64,000 nucleotides of DNA from PALSA-129 sp050014595 (GCA_050014595.1 JBEKDA010000028.1:11758-75757); one strand, 5' to 3'; counted from the stretch's first letter, positions 54,697 to 62,934 are shown. The notes: generated from the sequence alone by a model not told the origin. Program-made: numbers and translations.

Positions 54697-55821
54697 TTGG
54701 AAGGCATTGAAGTGGTTGCGGTTGACAGCAGGAAAGCGTTGAAGCAGTTCGTAGAACTGCCGTTCTCGCTTCACCGCGACGACCCCCATTGGGTGGCGCC
54801 CTTGCGCATCGCGGTTAAGGAATTGCTCGACCGCAAGAAGCATCCGTTCTACCTCGACGCCGAGGCCGAGTTTTTCCTGGCCCGCCGGGGCGAAAATGTC
54901 GTGGGAAGGGTGGCGGCCGTCGTCGATAAGGCGCATAATCGTTTTCACGGGGAAAATGCCGGGTTCTTTGGTTTTTTCGAGTGTGTCAACGACCCCGTCG
55001 TCGCCGGCGCCCTCCTCAGTCGGGCGCGCCAATGGGTTTCCGGGCGCGGCGCCCAGTTTCTGCGGGGCCCCGTGAATCCATCCACGAACTATGAATGCGC
55101 CTTGCTGGTTGACGGTTTCGATTCCGACCCCATGGTCATGATGACGTACAATCCGCCCTACTACCCGGCCCTGATGGACCAGGTGGGACTGCGCAAGGCC
55201 AGGGACCTTTTCGCCTACAGCCACGACGCCCGCAATATCGATTCCCCCAAAATCAACCGCATCGCCGATCGCGTGGTACGGACCAACGGCGTTACCATTC
55301 GTCCCATCGACATGAAGAATTTCGAGGCCGAGGTCGCCCGCGTCTGGGAGGTTTACGGCGCCGCCACTGGCGCCTGGGCCCACAACTGGGGATTCGTTCC
55401 CATGTCCAAAGCGGAATTCGCCGCGATGGGCAAGGAAATGAAGATGATCGTCAAGCCCGAGCTCGTCCTCATAGGCGAAGTGGCGGGCAAAGTGGTGGGC
55501 TTCGCGCTGGCTTTACCCGACGTGAATCAGGCTCTCAAACACGCCCGCGGAAACCTGCTCCCCACGGGCCTCCTCAAAATCTTGTATTATCAACGTTTGA
55601 TCAAAAGTGTACGTGTACTAGCGCTCGGCGTGGTGGAGGAGTACCGTGCCTCCGGTCTGGCGGCGGGGTTTTATGCCACGCTCGTCCGCAATGCCAGGAA
55701 GCTGGGCTACGAAGCATGCGAAATGTCCTGGGTTTTGGAAGATAATGTACTGATGAATCGCTCCCTTGAGGTGATGGGGGCAAAGCGGTACAAGACTTAC
55801 CGAATTTATGAATGGAACTGA
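54697..55821 (+). CDS. GNAT-like acyltransferase, candidate bacterial ceramide synthase (bCerS)
   Basis: 374 residues from TTG. The family signature is clear: FVELPFSLHRDDPHWVAPLR, FYLDAEAEFFLARR, GFFGFFECVNDPVVAGALL, LRGPVNPSTNYECALLVDGF and MMTYNPPYYPALMDQVGLRK, with a C-terminal GNAT core (LALGVVEEYRASGLAAGFYA). As I recall, the ceramide synthase of Caulobacter belongs to this GNAT family; members also occur in bacteria without known sphingolipids. Adjacent serine palmitoyltransferase and reductase genes favour N-acylation of the long-chain base. Overlaps the next gene by ten bases. Confidence 0.68.
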   Translation: MEGIEVVAVDSRKALKQFVELPFSLHRDDPHWVAPLRIAVKELLDRKKHPFYLDAEAEFFLARRGENVVGRVAAVVDKAHNRFHGENAGFFGFFECVNDPVVAGALLSRARQWVSGRGAQFLRGPVNPSTNYECALLVDGFDSDPMVMMTYNPPYYPALMDQVGLRKARDLFAYSHDARNIDSPKINRIADRVVRTNGVTIRPIDMKNFEAEVARVWEVYGAATGAWAHNWGFVPMSKAEFAAMGKEMKMIVKPELVLIGEVAGKVVGFALALPDVNQALKHARGNLLPTGLLKILYYQRLIKSVRVLALGVVEEYRASGLAAGFYATLVRNARKLGYEACEMSWVLEDNVLMNRSLEVMGAKRYKTYRIYEWN

Positions 55822-57065
55822 GCACTATGCGCTTATCGACTAGCGACATCACCGGCAAAAAGAAGGGCAGCGCATCGAACGACATTTTCGAGAAATGCCG
55901 CAATTTCACTCGTCCGAGTGATCTGCAACGTGCTGGACTGTACATGTATTTCGAGGTGTTCGGCGATCGCGAAGGCTGCGGCGCCGGCGAAGTCCGCATC
56001 GGCAAGCGCAAGGTCCTCATGTTCGGGTCGAACGACTACCTCGACCTCATTACCCACCCTAAAGTCAAAGAATCCGCCGCCCAGGCCATCAAGAAATACG
56101 GCTCCGGCTGCTCCGGCTCGCGCCTCCTCAACGGCACCCTGGATATCCACGTCAAACTCGAAGCGGAACTCGCCGCTTTCGTTCATAAAGAAGCTGCCAT
56201 CATTTTCGGAACCGGTTTCCAGGCCAACTACGGCACCCTTTCGGCTCTTACCGAAAAGGGCGACGTGATGATTTGCGATCATAACCTCCACGCTTCGCTG
56301 GTCGAAGGCGCTCTGCGTTCACCGGCCCGGACGGTCCGCTTCCGCCACAACGACCTCGACCACTTCGAACGCTGCCTGGAGAATTGCCCGCCCGAAGAAA
56401 AGATCTTCATCGTCTCGGAAGGCGTCTTCAGCATGGAAGGCGATATCGCCGACCTGCGCGGCATCCTCAAGCTTGCCAAGCCTTACGGCGCCCGGACCTA
56501 CGTCGACGAAGCCCACGGCATCGGCGTGCTCGGACCCACCGGCGCCGGCGCGGCCGAGCACCTGGGGGTTCTCGACGAAATCGATATCGTCATGGGCACG
56601 TTTTCGAAATCCCTGGCCTCCGTCGGCGGTTTCATCGCCTCCGAGCGCACCGTGGTGGATTACCTGAAGCACACCGCTCGCCCGTTCGTTTTCTCCGCCA
56701 GCCTGCCTGCCGCTTCCACCGCCGCCGTGGGCGCAGCGCTGCAAATCATGAAGAAAGAGCCGGAGCGCCGCCAGCGCCTGCTGCGCATCGCCGGCCTCCT
56801 CCGCGAGGAACTCCGCGCGCGGGGCTTTGCCGTTCTCCCCGGTGAGACCCCCATCGTTCCGGTGGTCATCGATCAGGAACTGGATCTCTGCCGCCTTTGC
56901 AAGAAGCTGCTCGAAGAAGGCATCTATATCAACCCGGTGCTGCGTCCCGCGGCCGCGCAAAACTTGTTACGCATTTCCTGCACAGCCGCTCACACCGAGG
57001 CCCACGTCGAGCGGCTCATGGCCACTCTGGTACGGATCTCCGACTCGCTCGGCATCGAAAGGTAA
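55812..57065 (+). CDS. spt: Serine palmitoyltransferase-like alpha-oxoamine synthase
   Basis: 417 residues (or 412 from the ATG at 55827). PLP-dependent alpha-oxoamine synthase: H160 in CDHNLHAS, Asp/His in YVDEAHGIGVLGP (232, 235), and the Schiff-base Lys266 in GTFSKSLASVGGF. The last motif, together with GLYMYFEVFG and VLMFGSNDYLDLITHPKVKE, favours serine palmitoyltransferase over KBL or BioF, which read differently around the lysine. It would condense serine with an acyl-CoA or acyl-ACP to 3-ketosphinganine. Last gene of a tightly overlapping run. No acyl carrier protein gene is near. Confidence 0.8.
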   Translation: MELSTMRLSTSDITGKKKGSASNDIFEKCRNFTRPSDLQRAGLYMYFEVFGDREGCGAGEVRIGKRKVLMFGSNDYLDLITHPKVKESAAQAIKKYGSGCSGSRLLNGTLDIHVKLEAELAAFVHKEAAIIFGTGFQANYGTLSALTEKGDVMICDHNLHASLVEGALRSPARTVRFRHNDLDHFERCLENCPPEEKIFIVSEGVFSMEGDIADLRGILKLAKPYGARTYVDEAHGIGVLGPTGAGAAEHLGVLDEIDIVMGTFSKSLASVGGFIASERTVVDYLKHTARPFVFSASLPAASTAAVGAALQIMKKEPERRQRLLRIAGLLREELRARGFAVLPGETPIVPVVIDQELDLCRLCKKLLEEGIYINPVLRPAAAQNLLRISCTAAHTEAHVERLMATLVRISDSLGIER

Positions 57066-57112
57066 CGCCGGCAAACTGAGTGCAGGCGATCGGCCTGCGG
57101 GCCGTCCCATCC

Positions 57113-57144
57113 GGGGCGCAGGGCTTCTGCGCCGGAGGCGCCCC
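57113..57144 (+). terminator. Nested hairpin after the spt gene
   Basis: Outer arms GGGGCGC (57113-57119) and GCGCCCC (57138-57144), inner GCGCAG/CTGCGC, 47 bases past the stop. No U-run, but position at the operon end suits a terminator. Confidence 0.4.
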
Positions 57145-57191
57145 GCCGCCCTGCTAAGGCCTCCGGCGAATATCGCAATGAAGCCCGCCGA

Positions 57192-57984
57192 TCATTCCGC
57201 ACCCTTCTTAGGCTTCCGTTTCTTCTTGGCGGCGCCGATCTGCCTGGCCTGGTCAATGGCATTCTCGAAATCCATATCTACGGGCCGCGGCTTGGCGTTT
57301 TCGATTGCCCGGAACTTGTCGAACTCGGATTCCGCCTTGGCCAGCGCAGCGTCGTGGGAGATGGTCCCGGCGTGTGTCAGCAGTTCGCGGTCGCTCAGCC
57401 TCAGGAAACTGTCCAGCTTGACGATCCATTCGCGCATCGTCATGGGCTTGCGGCTGCGCGCCTGGAGTTCCGCGAAATCGAGGTAGGCTCCGCTCTGAGG
57501 AACGAATATCCCGGATGCGGGCGAGCAGTTCGTCGAAGTAGTTGCCGCCGCCGGCCTGCTTCAGGCGTTCGTCGTCCATTGCGAAACCCTTGACCAGGTA
57601 CTGTTCCAACTGGGCCGTCGCCCATTGGCGGAACTGCGTACCGCGCGCCGACTTCACGCGGTAGCCGACGGCCAGGATCACCTCCAGGCGGTAGAATTCA
57701 ATTTCCCGCGTTACGGACCGGCCGCCCTCGGTCTGAACTGTTGCAATTTTTGCAACAGTTCGCGCCGGGTCGATCTCGCGGGACTCGAAGATGTTCTTGA
57801 TGTGCTTGGAAATGACCGACTTATCGCGCTGAAATAGGTCGGCGATCTGGTTGAGCGCCAGCCACACGGATTCCTGGATCAGCCTGACTTGGATGCGGGT
57901 TCGCCCGTCATCCGTCCGGTAGAGCACCAGTTGGCCGGTCCCCTCCGGCGGCACGGACGCGGGGAGGCGGCTTTCGTCGCTCAC
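57192..57984 (-). pseudogene. Broken rhuM-family gene
   Basis: Read from a GTG at 57984, the protein starts as a normal RhuM relative (LVLYRTDDGRTRIQVRLIQE, VWLALNQIADLFQRDKSVIS, HIKNIFESREIDPARTV, YRLEVILAVGYRVKSARGTQ, FDELLARIRDIRSSE). At about 57500 the frame jumps to AYLDFAELQARSRKPMTMRE, continuing to DRELLTHAGTISHDAALAKA and the Lys-rich end. Between these points about 100 residues of the usual family length are missing. So there is an internal out-of-frame deletion. RhuM proteins are often linked to phage or mobile DNA. Confidence 0.75.
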
Positions 57985-58624
57985 TTGGAGGCCTGATCCA
58001 TTCTGGTCGCGATTCGGAAGAGCGGCCCGTCTTTGTGCTTCAAGGGCTCCGGCACCGCCTTGGCCGATGCTCTCGGATAAAGCCAGAGCGGGAATGCCAT
58101 CATACCGCACTGCCCTGGCCGTCATTGGCCTCGACGAAGCTTTCGCCCTCTCACCTCTCAAAGAGCCCGCATGCCGCCGAACAACTCCGCGTTGCCGCGC
58201 ATGATTCGCTCCGCCGCCGGGTCGATGTCCGTGTTCTCCACTCCCCGCTCAAACGTGCTGCCCGGCACAATGCCGTCCAGCCCGGGACAACGCCGCAACC
58301 GTGCGGGCAAAGGAGGCGGGAGACTTCGGCAACCGTCAGGCTGCCAGCGCTGGCAGAAGAGCGAGGCGGCGACCGCAAATGCAGGTTCTGCCACGGAAAG
58401 TGCAGGTTTTGCTTGCGGCCTCCCGCCAGACTACACGTCGGCCGCTGTTCTCCAGCACTTCGGCGGCGCGCCGACGGCCTTACGCCGCCCGCTTGCGCGA
58501 TTGCCGCCCGCACTAAGATTAGGCCAAGAGCGCTCAGTGGCGCTTCCGAGCGGCACCAACCCTCGTTCCCGGACGCGGGCGGCCAAGCCAGTCTTGCTTG
58601 CGCCAGAAGCTGAAGCCAGCGCTG
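57985..58624. other. Degenerate region between rhuM and the ice-binding-like gene
   Basis: No complete gene is supported. On the minus strand 58158 to about 58280 reads like the C-terminal end of a lost protein (GSTFERGVENTDIDPAAERI, then MRGNAELFGGMRAL and a stop), which I cannot name. At 58375-58425 the words ATGCAGGTTCTGCC and GTGCAGGTTTTGC are related direct repeats. The whole stretch looks like gene debris. Confidence 0.35.
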
Positions 58625-59470
58625 TCAGAGGCTGACCGGGAATTTTCGCCACGCCACGATGCCCAGCAGACAACCGAGGCTCACCAGTTCTGAGGACCCC
58701 GGCTCGGGGGTGCTGCCGGCGCCGCCGGGGGCGCCGCCGGGAACGCCGCCGCCGACGCAGCCGTTTACGTTCGTTTGGCCGGCCAAGGTGTTCGCAGTCT
58801 CCGAGAACACACAGCCATTGATCGTGCCCGCAAGATCCCCGCTTCCTCCCGCTATGGCGGACATGGTGAAGCTCGTTCCCGCTAGAATGCTTCCGTCAAA
58901 GGTCTGAGGCGTGGAGCCATCGACGCTGATCGTGGCGGCGTCTTTAACGATCCAGAAGATGTTGTTCGCCTGTGCTCCGTTGATCAAATCGAATTGCAAA
59001 GCACCGTTCACGGTGAAGGCCCCGTCAACTTGGATAACGAAGACTTCATTGGGGTTATTTTGGGCGTCGAATGTCAAAACAGTGCCTGTGGTCGTCGAGA
59101 TGTCGCTCGTAAACGTGTACACATTGTTGCCGGTGAACGTTTGGGTCAACGGGAGGCTACTTAATAGCGGCTGCGTGTTGCCCAAGCCAATGGTCGTGTT
59201 GTACGCGCTTTCGAAGTCGCTGTATGCCGTCATAGCGGTCGAGTTACCAGCCGGATAAATGGTACCGTGTACGGTCCAGGCGCCGTTTTGCGTAATCGTG
59301 GTCGTGGCTCCAACATTGCCGAAGATAGTGGAGTCTCCGGTTTCCGTAATCGTGCTGCCGAGGAGCGCGAAAGAGCTGGCACTGTTCAGATTCACGGAGA
59401 CGATCGTGCCTCCAAAAGCAGGCACAACAGCCGCCACAGCCATCACCCACCAAATCAATCTGTGTCGCAT
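58625..59470 (-). CDS. Exported ice-binding-like (DUF3494) protein with PEP-CTERM anchor
   Basis: 281 residues; GGAGGAAAA precedes the ATG. Signal peptide (LIWWVMAVAAVVPAFGG), then a DUF3494/ice-binding beta-solenoid: SFALLGSTITETGDSTIFGN, TQTFTGNNVYTFTSD, LTFDAQNNPNEVFVIQVDGA, LINGAQANNIFWIVKDAATI, FDGSILAGTSFTMS. After a Gly/Pro linker the C-terminus has a PEP-CTERM sorting signal (TPEPGSSELVSLGCLLGIVA, basic end WRKFP). It would be processed by an exosortase and displayed or released as an adhesin or ice-binding protein. Local base composition is less GC-rich than its neighbours. Confidence 0.82.
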   Translation of the reverse strand: MRHRLIWWVMAVAAVVPAFGGTIVSVNLNSASSFALLGSTITETGDSTIFGNVGATTTITQNGAWTVHGTIYPAGNSTAMTAYSDFESAYNTTIGLGNTQPLLSSLPLTQTFTGNNVYTFTSDISTTTGTVLTFDAQNNPNEVFVIQVDGAFTVNGALQFDLINGAQANNIFWIVKDAATISVDGSTPQTFDGSILAGTSFTMSAIAGGSGDLAGTINGCVFSETANTLAGQTNVNGCVGGGVPGGAPGGAGSTPEPGSSELVSLGCLLGIVAWRKFPVSL

Positions 59471-59717
59471 TTTTCCTCCGTTCGCCCGCGGGTTTCCGCC
59501 GCGAAAAACCGCAATGGTTCCGCGGATCTCTAAAATGTGTTTGTCATTGTGGCGTCTCTCCTCAAAGTTCTGCTAGCCCCACAACGACATTTGCCTCGCC
59601 GCGCACACGGTGAAGCGAGGCCAAAACTAAACGCCTGCTGGCGACATTATACTACATACTACATTCGCAGGCTACGCCTAAACAAGCATAGCCTGCATGG
59701 CAAGTACAGGGCCATTT
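59471..59717. other. Intergenic region with hairpins upstream of the ice-binding-like gene
   Basis: No gene. It contains a perfect hairpin GCAGGCTA/TAGCCTGC (59667-59696), a stem GCCTCGC/GCGAGGC around 59597-59622, and an AT-rich patch with TATACT and the direct repeat TACTACA (about 59648-59664). The promoter of the ice-binding-like gene should lie in the part near 59480-59560, but no clear hexamers are visible. Confidence 0.4.
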
Positions 59718-59924
59718 TCACTCAACTCCGTTCGCAGCTGCGTTCCGGTAAGGCAGCGGCCGCAGCAGCACGGCATTGGTCGCGCTGAAAACCGCCGTGC
59801 TGGCGCCGATCCCCAGAGCCAGGGTTACGGCAGCGGTGGTGGCGAATACCGGACTCTTTCGCAAAATCCGTACGGCGTAGGCGAAGTCCCTGATCAGATT
59901 CTCAATTCTGTTCGTGCGATACAT
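59718..59924 (-). pseudogene. N-terminal remnant of an ADOP-type permease
   Basis: The 68 codons read MYRTNRIENLIRDFAYAVRI, LRKSPVFATTAAVTLALGIG, then TAVFSATNAVLLRPLPY, the standard opening of an ADOP/MacB-like permease (compare residues 1-47 of the intact gene at 34135). The frame then ends in unrelated sequence, so some 750 residues are gone. Confidence 0.78.
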
Positions 59925-59956
59925 ATCCCGGCCACACCACGCGTTATATTCGACTT

Positions 59957-60760
59957 ATGCACCTCTCGTCAAGCTGGTTATTGACTCTGAGCGCCTGCGG
60001 TTCCGCGCTGTTCGCCCAACCATCCGCCAGCGATGTCCTCAAGGCCGCGCGAGAGGCGCTGGGCGGCAGCAAGCTCGCCGCAGTCGAGAGCCTGACGGTT
60101 TCGGGCGAATCGGCCAACGGACCCCTGCTCACCGACCTGACGCTGAGCATCCAGCTTCCCGACAAGTTTCTTCGCGAACAGACCCTCACCATGATGAGCG
60201 GCGCGGTGCCCGGGATGCAGAACATGAACCCGGAGGCCATGGCGGCCATCGGACGGCCCACGGCGGTGGATGGGCTCAACGGCGAGGAGCAATGGTCGGC
60301 GCTGCGCATGTCGCCCGATTCCCAGGTGGACATCGCGTCTCTGGGGCGCGGCGTGCAATCGCAGCTCGAAGCGCGGCAGAAGGATTTCAAACGCACGTTC
60401 ACGCGCTTTCTGCTGGCGCTTTTGCTGGTTGACCGGCCCGATTTCCGCGTCGAGTTTACTTACTTTGGCGAAATGCCGGAGCCCGAAGGCGGCGTGGCCG
60501 ACGCGCTGGATGGAGCCGGTCCGGGTGACTTCAGGATCCGCCTGTTCATCGACCAGAAAACCCACCTGCCGCGCATGATGGCCTATCCCGCCGGCAACAA
60601 CATCATGCAGCTCTGGATTTCGAAATACAAGGATGAGAGCGGCGTATTGATGCCGCACCTGCTGAGCTGGATGCTGAATGGGAGTGAGACGGAGCGATTC
60701 GACATCAAAAAGGTCCGGCTCAATCCGAAGTTCGCGGTCAACAAGTTCAGCAAACAATAG
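59957..60760 (+). CDS. Exported protein, LolA-like fold suspected
   Basis: 267 residues with signal peptide MHLSSSWLLTLSACGSALFA. DVLKAAREALGGSKLAAVES and SANGPLLTDLTLSIQLPDKF resemble the opening of periplasmic outer-membrane-lipoprotein-sorting-like proteins, which use a half-barrel to hold lipid. The end (LFIDQKTHLPRMMAYPAGNN) also fits that pattern. No paired gene is evident. Converges with the nucleoside hydrolase gene, ten bases apart. Confidence 0.6.
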   Translation: MHLSSSWLLTLSACGSALFAQPSASDVLKAAREALGGSKLAAVESLTVSGESANGPLLTDLTLSIQLPDKFLREQTLTMMSGAVPGMQNMNPEAMAAIGRPTAVDGLNGEEQWSALRMSPDSQVDIASLGRGVQSQLEARQKDFKRTFTRFLLALLLVDRPDFRVEFTYFGEMPEPEGGVADALDGAGPGDFRIRLFIDQKTHLPRMMAYPAGNNIMQLWISKYKDESGVLMPHLLSWMLNGSETERFDIKKVRLNPKFAVNKFSKQ

Positions 60761-60770
60761 CCGGCCGGCG

Positions 60771-61838
60771 CTAACGCTCCCGGTGCGGCGGCGCCGACAT
60801 CAGTTCGACGAACATCCTGGTGAAGCGGGCAAGATCCAGGTCCACCTGCGCGTGCACCAGTTGCGGGTCGCTCGAGGGCTTCGCCCTTTCGTCCCAGGTG
60901 AGCGTGTCGCCATAGCCGGGGCCGCGGCTGAGATCGACATCCATGTAGAGCGCGCGCTCCCTGGTGATGATGGCCGGGTCCAGCCACGCGCAGGCCGCCA
61001 GCTCGTCCCAGAGGTAGCCGCGCTCCGTCGCGTACCTGGCCACGTATTGCGCTGGCGGATGGTTCGAACGTGCAATGGCGTCGAGCATCGGCTGGGTGAA
61101 GCTGGCTTTGATGGAGACATCCACGGTGGTTACGTCGATGCGCGGCCAATGCGCGTGCAGCACGATGTGGGCGGCTTCCGGATCGAACCAGAAGTTGAAC
61201 TCGTGCCGCGGACTGGCGGCGAATTCGGGATCCTCCGTCTGCGGGTTCAGGCTGCCGCCCATGAGGACGATGCCGCGTGTGAGCTCGGCGAAATGCGGTT
61301 CGATGGCGATGGCCAGCGCGATGTTGGTGAGTGGGCCGGCCGCGTAGATGGTGACTTCGCGCGGGTGGGCGCGCACCTGGCCGATCAGGAAGTGGGCGGC
61401 GTCCTGGTCGAGCGCTTTGATGTGGGGCGCGCCTTCGGAAAGCGGCGGCACCTCCCAAGGGCCATGGGAATTCGGTCCCCAGGCGCCCAGGTAGGTCACC
61501 TGTCCGATGAGCTGCGCGGCGAGCGCGGTTTCCCGTTGTGTACGAACCAGCGGAAAGACCGCGCCGGGAATTACCGGGACATCGCCATGCCCGGTCAGCT
61601 CCAGCATGCGAAGCGTGTGCTGGACGCCTTCATCGCGCCACACATCGCCGGTGACCATGGTGATACCGAGCACCCTGGCCTGGGGCGATTCGAGAAGCGC
61701 CATCATCGACATCTGGTCGGAGCCGCCGGGACCGGCGCCGTCCTGGTCGATCAGAACCAGGCGCGGGCCCGCGGGCTGCGCGTGGCCAAGAAGCGCCGCG
61801 AGCCAGGCGGCCATCATCCAACGCGGAATGCATTTCAC
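60771..61838 (-). CDS. Exported nucleoside hydrolase-like protein
   Basis: 355 residues from a GTG preceded by GAGGAG; a hydrophobic leader (WMMAAWLAALLGHAQPAG) suggests export. Fold landmarks of inosine-uridine hydrolases are visible: RLVLIDQDGAG near the N-terminus, VTIYAAGPLTNIALAI, GIVLMGGSLN, EFNFWFDPEAAHIVL and LWDELAACAWLDP. The calcium motif, usually DTDPGxDD, is altered here to DQDGAGPGGSDQ, so activity or substrate may differ. Three TTGATAC words lie just upstream of its start. Confidence 0.72.
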   Translation of the reverse strand: MKCIPRWMMAAWLAALLGHAQPAGPRLVLIDQDGAGPGGSDQMSMMALLESPQARVLGITMVTGDVWRDEGVQHTLRMLELTGHGDVPVIPGAVFPLVRTQRETALAAQLIGQVTYLGAWGPNSHGPWEVPPLSEGAPHIKALDQDAAHFLIGQVRAHPREVTIYAAGPLTNIALAIAIEPHFAELTRGIVLMGGSLNPQTEDPEFAASPRHEFNFWFDPEAAHIVLHAHWPRIDVTTVDVSIKASFTQPMLDAIARSNHPPAQYVARYATERGYLWDELAACAWLDPAIITRERALYMDVDLSRGPGYGDTLTWDERAKPSSDPQLVHAQVDLDLARFTRMFVELMSAPPHRER

Positions 61839-61860
61839 CAGGGGAATCTCCTCTTCTATT

Positions 61861-61895
61861 TTGATACCAGCAGCTTGATACAAGTATCTTGATAC
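61861..61895. promoter_or_regulatory. Three TTGATAC repeats with 14-base spacing
   Basis: TTGATAC occurs at 61861-61867, 61875-61881 and 61889-61895, exactly 14 bases apart; GATAC-AA-GTATC at 61877-61888 adds a palindrome. The array lies between the divergent nucleoside hydrolase and free methionine sulfoxide reductase genes, suggesting cooperative binding of a regulator on one helix face region. Confidence 0.5.
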
Positions 61896-61956
61896 AAGGC
61901 GGCCGGCCCCGGTGGATGATTCGGAGCATGCTACTTTGTGAACAGAGGAGATCCCC

Positions 61957-62451
61957 ATGACCGTTCCGGCGAATGCCATGAGGACGTGGACCGCGTACGG
62001 CAGCAAACAGGAGCTGTACCGCGACCTGCGCAGTCAACTGGCCGCGTTGCTCGAAGGCGAGAGCGACCAGGTTGCCAATGCCGCCAACACCTCGGCGCTG
62101 CTCTATCATGCGCTGCCGGACGTGAACTGGGTGGGCTTCTATTTCCTGAAGGAAGGAGAACTCGTTCTGGGGCCGTTCCAGGGACAGCCCGCCTGTGTGC
62201 GGATTGCCGTCGGCAAGGGAGTCTGCGGCATGGCGGCAAAGAGCTTGCAAGCGGTGGTGGTGCCCGATGTTCACGCCTTCCCCGGGCATATTGCGTGCGA
62301 TACGGCGTCGCGGGCGGAATTGGTGCTGCCGCTGGTGAAGAACGGCGTCCTGGTGGGCGTGCTGGACCTCGATAGCCCGTCGGTGGGCCGCTTCGACGAA
62401 GCCGACCGCGCCGGCTGTGAGTCGCTCGCCGCCGTCTTCCTGGACCGGTGA
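61957..62451 (+). CDS. msrC: Free methionine-(R)-sulfoxide reductase (GAF-type)
   Basis: 164 residues. WVGFYFLKEGELVLGPFQGQ, PACVRIAVGKGVCG, VVPDVHAFPGHIACD and VLVGVLDLDSPSVGRFDEAD are the fRMsr blocks. All three functional cysteines (C80, C90, C114) are present, so the enzyme should reduce free Met-(R)-O with thioredoxin. The length is normal. It overlaps the DUF309 gene by four bases. Confidence 0.92.
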   Translation: MTVPANAMRTWTAYGSKQELYRDLRSQLAALLEGESDQVANAANTSALLYHALPDVNWVGFYFLKEGELVLGPFQGQPACVRIAVGKGVCGMAAKSLQAVVVPDVHAFPGHIACDTASRAELVLPLVKNGVLVGVLDLDSPSVGRFDEADRAGCESLAAVFLDR

Positions 62452-62804
62452 GGCCGGCGCCAGGCATGGACCACCTGCTCGAGCGCGGCATTTCGCTCTT
62501 CAACCACGGCGAATTCTTCGCGTGCCACGAGGTGCTGGAGGAAGCCTGGACGCCGGAGCGCGGTCCGCGGCGGCTGTTCCTCCAATCGCTGATTCACATG
62601 GCCGTGGGCTTCTATCACCACAGCCGCGGCAATCCCGCGGGCGCCTCGCGTCAACTCCGCAAGGGCTTGCGCAAGCTGGCCGGGTACCTGCCCGTTCACG
62701 AGGCCATCGATACGGCCCGTCTGGAGCGGGAGGCGCGCGAGGCTCTGGCCCGGATTGAATCCGGCCAACCGATTCCGGTCTATCCCTTGATTCACCTGGG
62801 TTGA
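62448..62804 (+). CDS. DUF309-family protein
   Basis: 118 residues from a GTG in the GTGA overlap with the reductase gene; an ATG at 62466 is also possible. LFNHGEFFACHEVLEEAWTP, LFLQSLIHMAVGFYHHSRGN and AGASRQLRKGLRKLAGYLP are the DUF309 helical signature. Function is unknown; the conserved His/Glu residues suggest a metal or catalytic site. Confidence 0.85.
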   Translation: MRPAPGMDHLLERGISLFNHGEFFACHEVLEEAWTPERGPRRLFLQSLIHMAVGFYHHSRGNPAGASRQLRKGLRKLAGYLPVHEAIDTARLEREAREALARIESGQPIPVYPLIHLG

Positions 62805-62824
62805 CGGGCTGGTAGACTGAATCC

Positions 62825-62918
62825 GGGAGCGTATCTCATCCGGTGGTGGGCATGGTCTTCAAAACCACTGAGCGGCCGAAAAGCCGCTGATCGGTTCGAC
62901 TCCGATCCGTTCCCGCCA
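62825..62918 (+). tRNA. selC: tRNA-Sec (anticodon TCA)
   Basis: A 94-base gene that folds as a selenocysteine tRNA. Acceptor arms GGGAGCG and CGTTCCC pair (one G-T), followed by G and encoded CCA. The D arm CTCATC-CGGT-GGTGGG has six pairs and a four-base loop, a hallmark of tRNA-Sec. The anticodon loop is CTTCAAA with TCA in the centre. The long extra arm is AGCGGC-CGAAAA-GCCGCT. The T arm is ATCGG-TTCGACT-CCGAT. TAGACT seven bases before the first base could be its -10 element. selA, selB and selD are not in the window. Confidence 0.9.
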
Positions 62919-62934
62919 CTTGCCCACGGAACCG

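Noticed and set aside
57192..57984. rhuM frame change as a selenocysteine or recoding event
   Set aside because: The break is a frame change with about 100 missing residues, not a single in-frame TGA, so decay is the simpler reading.
62787..62818. Full promoter (TTGATT or TTGACG with TAGACT) for selC
   Set aside because: Spacing to TAGACT is 20 and 6 bases, both outside the usual range; only the TAGACT position itself is suggestive.
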